Positions 36,206-44,225 of a stretch of 64,000 nt of DNA are shown here, piece by piece. The stretch spans positions 1-64,000 of the forward strand of contig NZ_JOAN01000009.1 of NCBI RefSeq assembly GCF_000718555.1, given 5' to 3'. The notes below the pieces were generated by a model that was given only the letters and a program-made list of their open reading frames with translations, had not been told where the DNA came from and did no database searches. This stretch comes from Micromonospora chokoriensis. Its GTDB lineage: Bacteria; Actinomycetota; Actinomycetes; Mycobacteriales; Micromonosporaceae. How positions within the stretch are numbered: position 1 is the first letter of the stretch; each line of letters starts with the position of its first letter. Position numbers and translations under genes: made by a program.

Positions 36206-39061
36206 ATGTCCATGAAGGACGCTCCCACACATCGATCCCGACGATGGTTTTCGGCCGGATCAGCGCTGCTGCTGGCGGTCGCCGCCGGCACTGTCGCACT
36301 CGCCGCCGGCTCTGCTCCCGCACAGGCGCACACGATCGTCGCCACCGACTTCCAGCAGGTCGAGCTGGCTCGTGGCGTGTCCGACATGGGTGAGCCGATG
36401 TCGCTGGCGGTGCTGCCGGACCGCTCGGTCCTGCACACCGCCCGCAACGGCACCCTGCGCCGCACCGACGCGAACGGCACCACCTCCGTGATCGGCACCC
36501 TGTCGGTCTACACGCACGACGAGGAGGGGTTGCAGGGCGTCGGCGTCGACCCGGGCTTCGCCACCAACCGCTACATCTACCTCTACTACGCCCCGCCGCT
36601 CTCCACCCCCGGCGGCGACGCGCCGGCTACCGGCACCGACTTCTCGGCCTGGAACGGGGTGAACCGCCTCTCCCGGTTCACCCTCAACTCCGACTTCACC
36701 ATCAACCAGGCCAGCAAGGTCGACGTGCTCGACGTCCCGGCCAACCGCGGCCTCTGCTGCCACGTCGGCGGGGACATCGACTTCGACGCCGCCGGCAACC
36801 TCTACCTCTCCACCGGCGACGACACCAACCCGTTCGAGTCGGCCGGCTACTCACCGCTGGACGAGCGGACCAACCGCAACCCCGCGTACGACGCGCAGCG
36901 CAGCGCCGGCAACACCAACGACCTGCGCGGCAAGATCCTGCGGATCAAGGTGAACGCCAACGGCACGTACTCCATCCCGTCGGGCAACCTGTTCGCGCCC
37001 GGCACGGCCCAGACGCGCCCGGAGATCTACGCGATGGGGTTCCGCAACCCGTTCCGGATCAGCGTGGACAAGGCCACCGGGGTCGTCTACGTCGGTGACT
37101 ACGGGCCGGACGCCGGCTCCACCAGCTCCACCCGTGGGCCGTCCGGCCAGGTCGAGTTCAACCGGGTCGCCGCGCCGGGCAACTACGGCTGGCCGTACTG
37201 CACCGGCACGAACACCTCCACCGAGACGTACAACGAGTGGGACTTCGCCAACAACAGCAGCGGCGCGAAGTACAACTGCACCGGCGGGCCGACAAACAAC
37301 TCGTTCCGCAACACCGGCCGTGCCACTCTGCCGCCGGCCCAGCCGGCCTGGATCCGGTACGCCGGCGACGCCGGCACCCCGACCGAGTTCGGCGGCGGTT
37401 CCGAGTCCCCGATGGGCGGCCCGGTCTACCGGTACAACGCCTCGTCGACCTCCACCACGAAGTTCCCGCAGTCCTTCGACGGGCAGTTCTTCGCCACCGA
37501 GTTCGGCCGAGGCTGGATCAAGCCGATCCACGTCAACTCCGACGGCTCCCGGGGCGCCATCGACACCTTCCCCTGGGTCGGTAAGCAGGTGATGGACTCG
37601 GCGTTCGGCCCGGACGGCGCGTACTACGTGCTCGACTACGGCACCGGCTACTTCAACGGGGACGCCAACTCGGCGCTCTACCGCTTCGACTACGTCGGCG
37701 GCGGCAACCGGGCGCCAACCGCGGTGGCCAGCGCCAACCGCACCTCCGGCGCTGCCCCGCTCGCGGTGACCTTCTCCTCGGCCGGCTCGTCCGACCCTGA
37801 GGGCGGCACGCTGACGTACTCGTGGGCCTTCGGCGACGGGACCACCTCGACGGCGGCCAACCCGACGAAGACCTACAGCACCAACGGCACCTACACGGCC
37901 ACGCTGACGGTTCGCGACCCGCAGGGCGCCACCGGCAGCAGCAGCGTGCAGATCAGCGTCGGCAACACGGCGCCCACGGTGACCATCAACAACCCCGGCA
38001 ACGGTCAGCTGTTCAGCTTCGGCGACACGGTGCCGTTCAGCATCACGGTCACCGACCCGGAGGACGGCACGATCGACTGCACGAAGGTCAAGATGACCTA
38101 CGTGCTCGGGCACGACCAGCACGGGCACCAGATCACCTCGCAGACCGGCTGCTCGGGCTCGATCACCATCCCGGTCGACGGTGAGCACGACGACGCGGCG
38201 AACATCTTCGCGATCTTCGACGCCGAGTACACCGACGCCGGTGGGCTGACCACGCACACCCAGCACACGCTGCCGCCGCGGCACCGCCAGGCCGAGTTCT
38301 ACGGCACCTCGTCCGGGATCAACGTGTTCAGCAAGACCCCGGCCGAGGGCGGCAAGACCGTCGGCGACATCAACAACGGTGACTGGATCGCGTTCCAGCC
38401 GTACCGGCTGGGCAACGTGACCTCGTTCAACGCCCGGGTCTCCTCGGCGGGCGCCGGCGGCACCCTCCAGGTGCGGGCCGGCTCGGCCACCGGCACGGTG
38501 CTCGGCTCGGCGACGGTCCCGGTGACCGGTGGTTGGGAAACCTTCACCACGGTGACCGGAACGATCAGCAACCCGCCGACCGGCACGACCACGCTCTACC
38601 TGACCTTCGCCGGGTCGGGCACCGGGGCGCTCTACGACCTGGACGCCTTCACCTTCGTCACCGGGACGCCCCCGGCCGGTGGGGCTGGGCCGATCAAGGG
38701 CCTCGGCGGCAAGTGCCTGGACGTGCGCAGTGCCGCCACCGCCGACGGCACGCAGATCCAGATCTACACCTGCAACGCCAGCGCCGCGCAGACCTGGGCG
38801 GTCACCCCCAACTCCACGATCAAGTCGTTGGGCAAGTGCCTGGACGTGTCGGGTGGTGGCACGGCCGACGGCACCAAGATCCAGCTCTGGACCTGCAACG
38901 GGACCGCAGCGCAGAACTGGGCCGCCCAAGCCGACGGCACGCTCCGTAACACGTCGTCGGGTAAGTGCCTCGATGTCTCCGGCAACAGCTCCGCCGACAG
39001 CACGGTGGTCCATCTCTGGACCTGCACCGCCGCCGCCAACCAAAAGTGGATCCTGCCCTGA
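36206..39061 (+). CDS. Secreted PQQ-type sugar dehydrogenase with PKD, CBM6 and ricin-lectin domains
   Basis: The 951-residue secreted protein has a signal peptide (about residues 1-41, ending APAQA), a glucose/sorbosone-dehydrogenase-like six-bladed propeller (about 45-500; 'YTHDEEGLQGVGVDPGF', 'GDIDFDAAGNLYLSTGDD', 'NDLRGKILRIKV', 'YAMGFRNPFRI'), a PKD domain (about 502-590), an Ig-like region, a CBM6-like domain (about 694-815) and a ricin B-type lectin (828-951) with QxW motifs and repeated GKCLDVSG. It should oxidise a sugar or polyol outside the cell while bound to polysaccharide. ATG 36206 follows GGAAGGGG. The ricin domain is nearly identical to that of the next gene. Confidence 0.9.
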   Translation: MSMKDAPTHRSRRWFSAGSALLLAVAAGTVALAAGSAPAQAHTIVATDFQQVELARGVSDMGEPMSLAVLPDRSVLHTARNGTLRRTDANGTTSVIGTLSVYTHDEEGLQGVGVDPGFATNRYIYLYYAPPLSTPGGDAPATGTDFSAWNGVNRLSRFTLNSDFTINQASKVDVLDVPANRGLCCHVGGDIDFDAAGNLYLSTGDDTNPFESAGYSPLDERTNRNPAYDAQRSAGNTNDLRGKILRIKVNANGTYSIPSGNLFAPGTAQTRPEIYAMGFRNPFRISVDKATGVVYVGDYGPDAGSTSSTRGPSGQVEFNRVAAPGNYGWPYCTGTNTSTETYNEWDFANNSSGAKYNCTGGPTNNSFRNTGRATLPPAQPAWIRYAGDAGTPTEFGGGSESPMGGPVYRYNASSTSTTKFPQSFDGQFFATEFGRGWIKPIHVNSDGSRGAIDTFPWVGKQVMDSAFGPDGAYYVLDYGTGYFNGDANSALYRFDYVGGGNRAPTAVASANRTSGAAPLAVTFSSAGSSDPEGGTLTYSWAFGDGTTSTAANPTKTYSTNGTYTATLTVRDPQGATGSSSVQISVGNTAPTVTINNPGNGQLFSFGDTVPFSITVTDPEDGTIDCTKVKMTYVLGHDQHGHQITSQTGCSGSITIPVDGEHDDAANIFAIFDAEYTDAGGLTTHTQHTLPPRHRQAEFYGTSSGINVFSKTPAEGGKTVGDINNGDWIAFQPYRLGNVTSFNARVSSAGAGGTLQVRAGSATGTVLGSATVPVTGGWETFTTVTGTISNPPTGTTTLYLTFAGSGTGALYDLDAFTFVTGTPPAGGAGPIKGLGGKCLDVRSAATADGTQIQIYTCNASAAQTWAVTPNSTIKSLGKCLDVSGGGTADGTKIQLWTCNGTAAQNWAAQADGTLRNTSSGKCLDVSGNSSADSTVVHLWTCTAAANQKWILP

Positions 39062-39068
39062 GCTGGCG

Positions 39069-39114
39069 GGAGGGGCCTCTCGGCAACGCCTAGTGTGATG
39101 CGAGGGGCCCCTCC
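39069..39114. repeat. Palindromic intergenic element between the two secreted-enzyme genes
   Basis: GGAGGGGCC at 39069-39077 pairs with GGCCCCTCC at 39106-39114. There is no T-run. It might act as a processing or partial termination signal, or be another dispersed GC palindrome. The next gene has its own AGGAGAG ribosome-binding site after it. Confidence 0.55.
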
Positions 39115-39136
39115 TAACCGCAATTAGGAGAGCGAT

Positions 39137-41242
39137 ATGCGCAGACGCCTGCGACCCGTCCTCGGTGCGGCCATGGCCGCACTCGCCGTCATCGCCTGCA
39201 CCACCCCGGCCACCCCGGCCAGCGCCGCCGACGCCCCGTACGACGTGTTGGTCTTCTCCAAGACCGCCGGTTTCCGGCACGACGCGATTCCGGTCGGCAT
39301 CCAGACCATCCGCGACCTGGGCGCGGCGAACAACTTCACAGTCACCGCCACCGAGGACGCCGCCGCGTTCACCACGAGCAACCTCGCCCAGTACGAGGCG
39401 GTCGTCTTCCTCAACACCACCGGCGACGTGCTGAACGCCAGCCAGCAGACCGCCTTCGAGTCGTACATCGGCTCCGGTCGTGGGTACGTGGGTGTGCACG
39501 CGGCCGCAGACACCGAGTACGACTGGCCGTTCTACGGCAACCTCGTGGGCGCGTGGTTCGCCTCGCACCCCGCGATCCAGCAGGCCAACATGAAGGTGGA
39601 GGACCGGGGCCACGCGGCGACCGGCCACCTGCCGCAGACCTGGACCCGCACCGACGAGTGGTACAACTACCGGACCAACCCCCGCTCGACCGCCCACGTG
39701 CTGGCCACGCTTGACGAGTCGTCGTACTCCGGCGGCGGGATGGGCGCCGACCACCCGCTGAGCTGGTGTAAGAGCTACAGCGGTGGCCGGTCCTTCTACA
39801 CCGGCGCGGGGCACACCCAGGCGTCGTACGCGGAGTCGGGTTTCCGGAACCACCTGCTCGGCGGCATCCGGTACGCCTCCGGTCGGAGCAAGGCCGACTG
39901 CCGGCCCGAGACCGGCTACACGCCGATCTTCAACGGCTCGACGGCCGGCTGGTCGCAGGCGGGCCCGGGCAGCTTCACCAACTCCGACGCCACCCTGACC
40001 TCGGTCGGCGGCATGGGGCTGTTCTGGTACAACACGAAGCAGTTCACCAACTACTCGTTGAAGCTGGACTGGAAGCTGGCCGGCGACGACAACTCCGGCA
40101 TCTTCATCGGGTTCCCACCGTCGAGTGACCCGTGGTCGGCGGTCGACAACGGTTACGAGATCCAGATCGACGCCACCGACGCGGCCGACCGCACCACCGG
40201 CGCGGTCTACACGTACAAGTCCGCCGACATCGCCGCTCGCGACGCGGCGTTGAACGCGCCGGGGGAGTGGAACACGTACGAGCTGCTGGTTGAGGGTGAG
40301 CGGCTACAGATCTTCCTCAACGGGGTGAAGATCAACGACTTCACCAACACCGACCCGGTCCGCTCGCTCGCCGGCCACATCGGCATCCAGAACCACGGCA
40401 CCGGTGACGACGCCCTCTTCCGCAACATCCGGATCAAGGAGCTGGGCACCACCCCGCCGCCGACCGGGACGATCCAGGCCGAGGCCTTCAGCTCGGCCAG
40501 CGGCGTCTCCGCGTTCACCAAGGCGGGCGCCAACGGTGGGCAGACCCTCGGCTACATCGAGCCGGGTGACTGGGCCGCCTACAACGGGGTCAACCTGGCC
40601 GGCGTCACCTCGTTCACGGCGCGGGTCGTCTCCGGCGGCGCGGGTGGTGCCATCCAGGTGCGCACCGGTTCGGCCACCGGCCCGGTGCTCGGCACGGTCG
40701 CCGTGCCCAACACCGGTAGCTGGACGACCTACGCCAACGTCACCACCGCGCTGTCCAACGTCCCGTCCAGCACCCAGAACCTCTACCTCACCTTCACCGG
40801 TAGCGGCACTGGGCTCTTCGACCTGGACGACTTCACCCTGGTCAAGGGCGGCGGCAGCACCGGGGTCGGCCCGATCAAGGGTCTCGCCGGCAAGTGCCTG
40901 GACGTGCGCAGCGGCGCCACCGCCGACGGCACCCAGATCCAGATCTACACCTGCAACAGCAGTGCGGCGCAGACCTGGACCGTGACGCCGAACTCGACGA
41001 TCAAGGCGCTCGGCAAGTGCCTGGACGTCTCCGGCAGCGGCACCGCCGACGGCACCAAGATCCAGCTCTGGACCTGCAACGGCAGCGGCGCCCAGAACTG
41101 GGCGGCCAATTCCGACGGCACCCTGCGCAACCCGTCGTCGGGCAAGTGCCTGGACGTCTCCGGCAACAACTCCGCCGACAGCACCATCGTGCACCTCTGG
41201 ACCTGCCTCAACGCGGCCAACCAGAAGTGGACCCTGCCCTGA
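39137..41242 (+). CDS. Secreted ThuA / DUF1080 (3-keto-glycoside hydrolase-like) protein with CBM6 and ricin domains
   Basis: The 701-residue secreted protein has a signal peptide (1-30), a ThuA-like domain (about 34-255; DVLVFSKTAGFRHDAIPVG, 'GRGYVGVHAAADTEYDWPFYG', 'DHPLSWCKSYSGGRSFYTGAGH'), a DUF1080 domain (about 260-440; 'YTPIFNGSTAGW', 'GDDNSGIFIGFP', 'GYEIQIDA'), CBM6-like (446-565) and ricin B lectin (578-701). Some DUF1080 proteins are 3-keto-disaccharide hydrolases, and ThuA takes part in 3-keto-trehalose use, so it may cleave glycosides oxidised at C3. It is 75 bp downstream of the sugar dehydrogenase and probably forms one unit with it. Confidence 0.9.
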   Translation: MRRRLRPVLGAAMAALAVIACTTPATPASAADAPYDVLVFSKTAGFRHDAIPVGIQTIRDLGAANNFTVTATEDAAAFTTSNLAQYEAVVFLNTTGDVLNASQQTAFESYIGSGRGYVGVHAAADTEYDWPFYGNLVGAWFASHPAIQQANMKVEDRGHAATGHLPQTWTRTDEWYNYRTNPRSTAHVLATLDESSYSGGGMGADHPLSWCKSYSGGRSFYTGAGHTQASYAESGFRNHLLGGIRYASGRSKADCRPETGYTPIFNGSTAGWSQAGPGSFTNSDATLTSVGGMGLFWYNTKQFTNYSLKLDWKLAGDDNSGIFIGFPPSSDPWSAVDNGYEIQIDATDAADRTTGAVYTYKSADIAARDAALNAPGEWNTYELLVEGERLQIFLNGVKINDFTNTDPVRSLAGHIGIQNHGTGDDALFRNIRIKELGTTPPPTGTIQAEAFSSASGVSAFTKAGANGGQTLGYIEPGDWAAYNGVNLAGVTSFTARVVSGGAGGAIQVRTGSATGPVLGTVAVPNTGSWTTYANVTTALSNVPSSTQNLYLTFTGSGTGLFDLDDFTLVKGGGSTGVGPIKGLAGKCLDVRSGATADGTQIQIYTCNSSAAQTWTVTPNSTIKALGKCLDVSGSGTADGTKIQLWTCNGSGAQNWAANSDGTLRNPSSGKCLDVSGNNSADSTIVHLWTCLNAANQKWTLP

Positions 41243-41377
41243 CCGACTGAGCCGGGAGAGGCCCGCGGCTCTGGCCGCCGGCCCCTCCCGGCCCTCTGGC
41301 CTGAGCGCCGACGAAGTCCGGCCGATCTGCCCGGCCGACCGGTCGGAACGGCAAAGCGCTACGAGCGGTATCTCCAA

Positions 41378-41427
41378 CGAGCGTGATGTCTCTGAGTCAT
41401 CTTGATGACTCAGAGACATCACGCTCG
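41378..41427. repeat. Perfect 23-bp palindrome with 4-base loop
   Basis: The arm at 41378-41400 (starting CGAGCGTGATGTCTCTGAGT) is exactly inverted at 41405-41427 around CTTG. It is 135 bp after the ThuA-like gene stop. It lacks a T-run and its length and perfection resemble the dispersed palindromes at 740, 17735 and 30729; it would still form a very strong hairpin in RNA. Confidence 0.85.
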
Positions 41428-41536
41428 CACCAGGTCATCGGCTGTGCCGCCGCGCCGCGCTGCTGCCGTGAACATGCCGGCGTATTGCGTGGACGCCGTG
41501 GACCGGTGCACAGCCGGCTGCCGTACCTTGACCTGC

Positions 41537-42043
41537 ATGGAGCGGTTCGCGCAGTGGCGCGGGATGGTGCTGGCGCGAGGCCACCAACTGCTTGGTGGGC
41601 TGGGCGGGGCCCAGGAGCCTGACGACCCGGCCGACGGCCCGACGCCCAGCCTCAACCGTCTCGACGCCCTGGTGGAGGGCTTCGCCGCCGGCCAGCCGGT
41701 GCGATGGACCGTGGCCGGGCAACCCCGGCCGCTGCCCGGCCCGGTCGACGTGGTGGCGTACCGGATCATCGAGGAAGCACTTACCAACGCCGACCGGCAC
41801 GCCCCGGGCGCCGCGGTCGGGGTCCGCCTGCGCTACGACGCCAAGGGCATCACCATCGAGGTCCGCGACGAGGGCGGTGGTCCCACGCCGTCAGGCGGGG
41901 GCGCCCAGGGTGCCGGGCGGGGTCTGCTCGGGGTACGCAGACGCGCCGAGCGGCTCGGCGGCACGCTCTCCGCCGGCCCACGCGCCGGTGGCGGCTTCAC
42001 CGTCCGGGCCGTCCTGCCCGCGCCGGAGGAGATGGCCGAATGA
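41537..42043 (+). CDS. Truncated NarL-type histidine kinase (ATPase domain only)
   Basis: The 168-residue protein holds a HATPase_c domain of the HPK7 type: N box '[21 protein letters not shown]', G1 box EVRDEGGG, G2 box [16 protein letters not shown] and a closing '[12 protein letters not shown]'. The membrane sensor and the dimerisation helix with the phosphorylatable His are missing; only 50 residues precede the ATPase. The stop overlaps an ATGATC, where a response regulator would normally start, but that frame ends after 15 codons. It is probably a decayed two-component locus, or a stand-alone ATPase. A leaderless promoter (TACCTT at 41524-41529) may still drive it. Confidence 0.75.
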   Translation: MERFAQWRGMVLARGHQLLGGLGGAQEPDDPADGPTPSLNRLDALVEGFAAGQPVRWTVAGQPRPLPGPVDVVAYRIIEEALTNADRHAPGAAVGVRLRYDAKGITIEVRDEGGGPTPSGGGAQGAGRGLLGVRRRAERLGGTLSAGPRAGGGFTVRAVLPAPEEMAE

Positions 42044-42254
42044 TCAGACGACTGCGGGGCTTCCCCGATGGGGTGCCACGGAAATAAGGTGGGGGCGGCG
42101 ACCGTGCTGGTGGCCGGTGACCCGGTGGGAGGCGCAACCCGTCGGGCCCAGGTGTGTTCCGCACCCACCGGTGACCGCTCCGGTGCCGCGTACGTCCGAT
42201 CACCCTCGCCTCGGTCCGCACATGGAATCCCCATCACAACAGGGGAGAAGGACA

Positions 42255-43262
42255 ATGGCGCGACCCATCACGCTCTTCACCGGCCAGTGGGCCGATCTTC
42301 CGTTCGAGGAGGTCTGCCGGCTCGCCTCCGAGTGGGGCTACGACGGTCTGGAGATCGCCTGCTGGGGCGACCACTTCGAGGTCGACAAGGCGCTCGCCGA
42401 CGACTCGTACGTCGAGCGCAAGCGGGAGACTCTCGCGAAGCACAACCTTGAGGTCTTCACGATCTCCAACCACCTGGTCGGTCAGGCGGTCTGCGACCAC
42501 CCGATCGACGAGCGGCACCAGGACATCCTGCCCGGCCGCATCTGGGGCGACGGGGAGCCCGAGGGGGTTCGTCAGCGGGCCGCCGAGGAGATCAAGGACA
42601 CCGCGCGGGCGGCGGCGAAGCTCGGGGTGAAGACGGTCGTCGGCTTCACCGGTTCGTCGATCTGGCACACCCTCGCGATGTTCCCGCCGGTGCCGCCGTC
42701 GATGATCGAGCGCGGCTACCAGGACTTCGCCGACCGGTGGAACCCGATCCTCGACGTGTTCGACGAGGTGGGGGTCCGGTTCGCGCACGAGGTGCACCCG
42801 AGTGAGATCGCGTACGACTACTGGACGACGAAGCGGACGCTGGAGGCGATCGGCAACCGGCCCGCGTTCGGGCTGAACTGGGACCCGTCGCACTTCGTCT
42901 GGCAGGAGCTGGACCCGGTGAACTTCATCTTCGACTTCGCCGACCGGATCTACCACGTGGACTGCAAGGACGCGAAGGTGCGTACCGGGGATGGCCGGCG
43001 TGGCCGGCTCGCCTCGCACCTGCCCTGGGCCGACCTGCGTCGCGGGTGGGACTTCGTCTCCACCGGCCACGGCGACGTGCCCTGGGAGGACTGCTTCCGC
43101 GCGTTGAACGCGATCGGCTACACCGGCCCGATCTCGGTCGAGTGGGAGGACGCCGGAATGGATCGGCTGGTTGGCGCCCCGGAGGCGCTGCAGTTCGTCC
43201 GTCGGCTCGCCTTCGACGCACCGAGCGCCGCCTTCGACGCGGCGTTCAGCAGCAAGGACTGA
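42255..43262 (+). CDS. Sugar phosphate isomerase/epimerase family TIM-barrel protein
   Basis: The 335-residue protein has the AP-endonuclease-2-like fold: '[33 protein letters not shown]', [42 protein letters not shown] and [12 protein letters not shown]. The His, Asp and Glu residues in these strands are the divalent-metal ligands. Members isomerise or epimerise keto-sugars, and some act on 3-keto-glycosides or inosose. ATG 42255 follows GGGGAGAAGGA. Its nearness to the ThuA/DUF1080 gene and the oxidoreductase of the ROK operon suggests a shared catabolic route. Confidence 0.9.
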   Translation: MARPITLFTGQWADLPFEEVCRLASEWGYDGLEIACWGDHFEVDKALADDSYVERKRETLAKHNLEVFTISNHLVGQAVCDHPIDERHQDILPGRIWGDGEPEGVRQRAAEEIKDTARAAAKLGVKTVVGFTGSSIWHTLAMFPPVPPSMIERGYQDFADRWNPILDVFDEVGVRFAHEVHPSEIAYDYWTTKRTLEAIGNRPAFGLNWDPSHFVWQELDPVNFIFDFADRIYHVDCKDAKVRTGDGRRGRLASHLPWADLRRGWDFVSTGHGDVPWEDCFRALNAIGYTGPISVEWEDAGMDRLVGAPEALQFVRRLAFDAPSAAFDAAFSSKD

Positions 43263-43280
43263 CCGCAGCGCGGACAGACC

Positions 43281-43312
43281 ACGGGCCGGTCGCCCTGCGG
43301 CGACCGGCCCGT
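43281..43312. terminator. Bidirectional hairpin between convergent genes
   Basis: ACGGGCCGGTCGCC (43281-43294) pairs perfectly with GGCGACCGGCCCGT (43299-43312) around CTGC. It lies between the convergent isomerase and YtxH-like genes, 18 and 15 bp from their stops. There is no T-run, common for terminators in this group. Confidence 0.7.
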
Positions 43313-43326
43313 CGACGTGCGATGGG

Positions 43327-43731
43327 TCAGAGCGTGCTGGCGTTCGTGCCCGAGCCGGACGGCTTGGTGCGGGGGCTGGTGGACGACGGCGACCCGGAGG
43401 TCGTGCCGACCGTGCTGGTGCCTGCCTTGGCGCCCACGGTGGCGGGCGTGCCGGCGAACGCGTCGTCGGCGGCGGTCAGCTCCTGCTTGCCGGTGCTGCC
43501 GTTGCCGTTGCCCAGCTTCTCGCCCAGTTTGGTCTGGCCGAGCTTGTCCTTGCCCTCGCTGTAGAGCTTGTTGGCCTGGGCCTGCGCGACCCCGGCCGCC
43601 TCCTGGACGGTCGGGTGGTCGAGCACCTTGCGGCCTCGGACCACGAGCTCTTCGTACTTCTCCCGGCCGGCACGGGCGCCCAGGACGAATCCCGCAGCCA
43701 GCCCGCCAAGAAACATGATCTTTCCGCGCAT
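43327..43731 (-). CDS. Small YtxH-like membrane-anchored protein
   Basis: The 134-residue protein begins MRGKIMFLGGLAAGFVLGARAG, a single hydrophobic helix with the Gly-rich 'GxxAGFVLGARAGREKYEEL' pattern common to YtxH-domain proteins, then an amphipathic helix (VQEAAGVAQAQANKLYSEGKDKL) and a Ser/Thr/Gly-rich disordered tail. Function is unknown; related proteins are stress- or general-envelope-associated. ATG 43731 is preceded by AAGGAG. Confidence 0.75.
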   Translation of the reverse strand: MRGKIMFLGGLAAGFVLGARAGREKYEELVVRGRKVLDHPTVQEAAGVAQAQANKLYSEGKDKLGQTKLGEKLGNGNGSTGKQELTAADDAFAGTPATVGAKAGTSTVGTTSGSPSSTSPRTKPSGSGTNASTL

Positions 43732-43993
43732 GGCGGCTCCTTCCGTTCCTGACGCGCCGTCACCCCGGCGAGTTGCCCCGTCGGAAGGCGACCAATTCGC
43801 GCCTGCGTCCTCTGTCCGCAGCTAACTACCCATCCTGCTCTTCACTCAAGCATGCTTGTGCCAGGATGGCGATTTACCCGAATTGTGAATGCGGCGATGG
43901 GGGAGGGAACCCACTGGACCACCACCCCCGGAAGTCCTGTACTCTTGTCCCGTCGCACGGCGTCGGGGAAATCCGAAGCCGAGCGGAGCACGA

Positions 43994-44066
43994 TCCCCTG
44001 TAGCTCAATTGGCAGAGCAGCCGGCTGTTAACCGGCAGGTTATTGGTTCGAGTCCAATCGGGGGAG
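43994..44066 (+). tRNA. tRNA-Asn (anticodon GTT)
   Basis: A 73-base cloverleaf: acceptor TCCCCTG pairs with CGGGGGA, D arm GCTC/GAGC, anticodon arm GCCGG/CCGGC with loop CTGTTAA (anticodon GTT), and T arm with GGTTCGAGTCC. The discriminator is G and CCA is not encoded. A terminator follows 12 bp later. Confidence 0.96.
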
Positions 44067-44077
44067 CTTCTCCACCC

Positions 44078-44112
44078 AACGCCCGTCGGCGCACTACGCC
44101 GACGGGCGTTTT
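44078..44112 (+). terminator. Terminator of the tRNA-Asn gene
   Basis: AACGCCCGTCGGCG (44078-44091) pairs with CGCCGACGGGCGTT (44097-44110), running into TTTT. A clear intrinsic terminator. Confidence 0.9.
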
Positions 44113-44225
44113 CGTGTGCGTGGCCCGGTTTCGCCCTCCCTCGACCTGCTTGCCCGGCAGGATGGCCGATGTTGACTCGGGTTCAGCTGCGTCGACTTTC
44201 GCGTCGACTCTTGGGGTGAGTGCGG

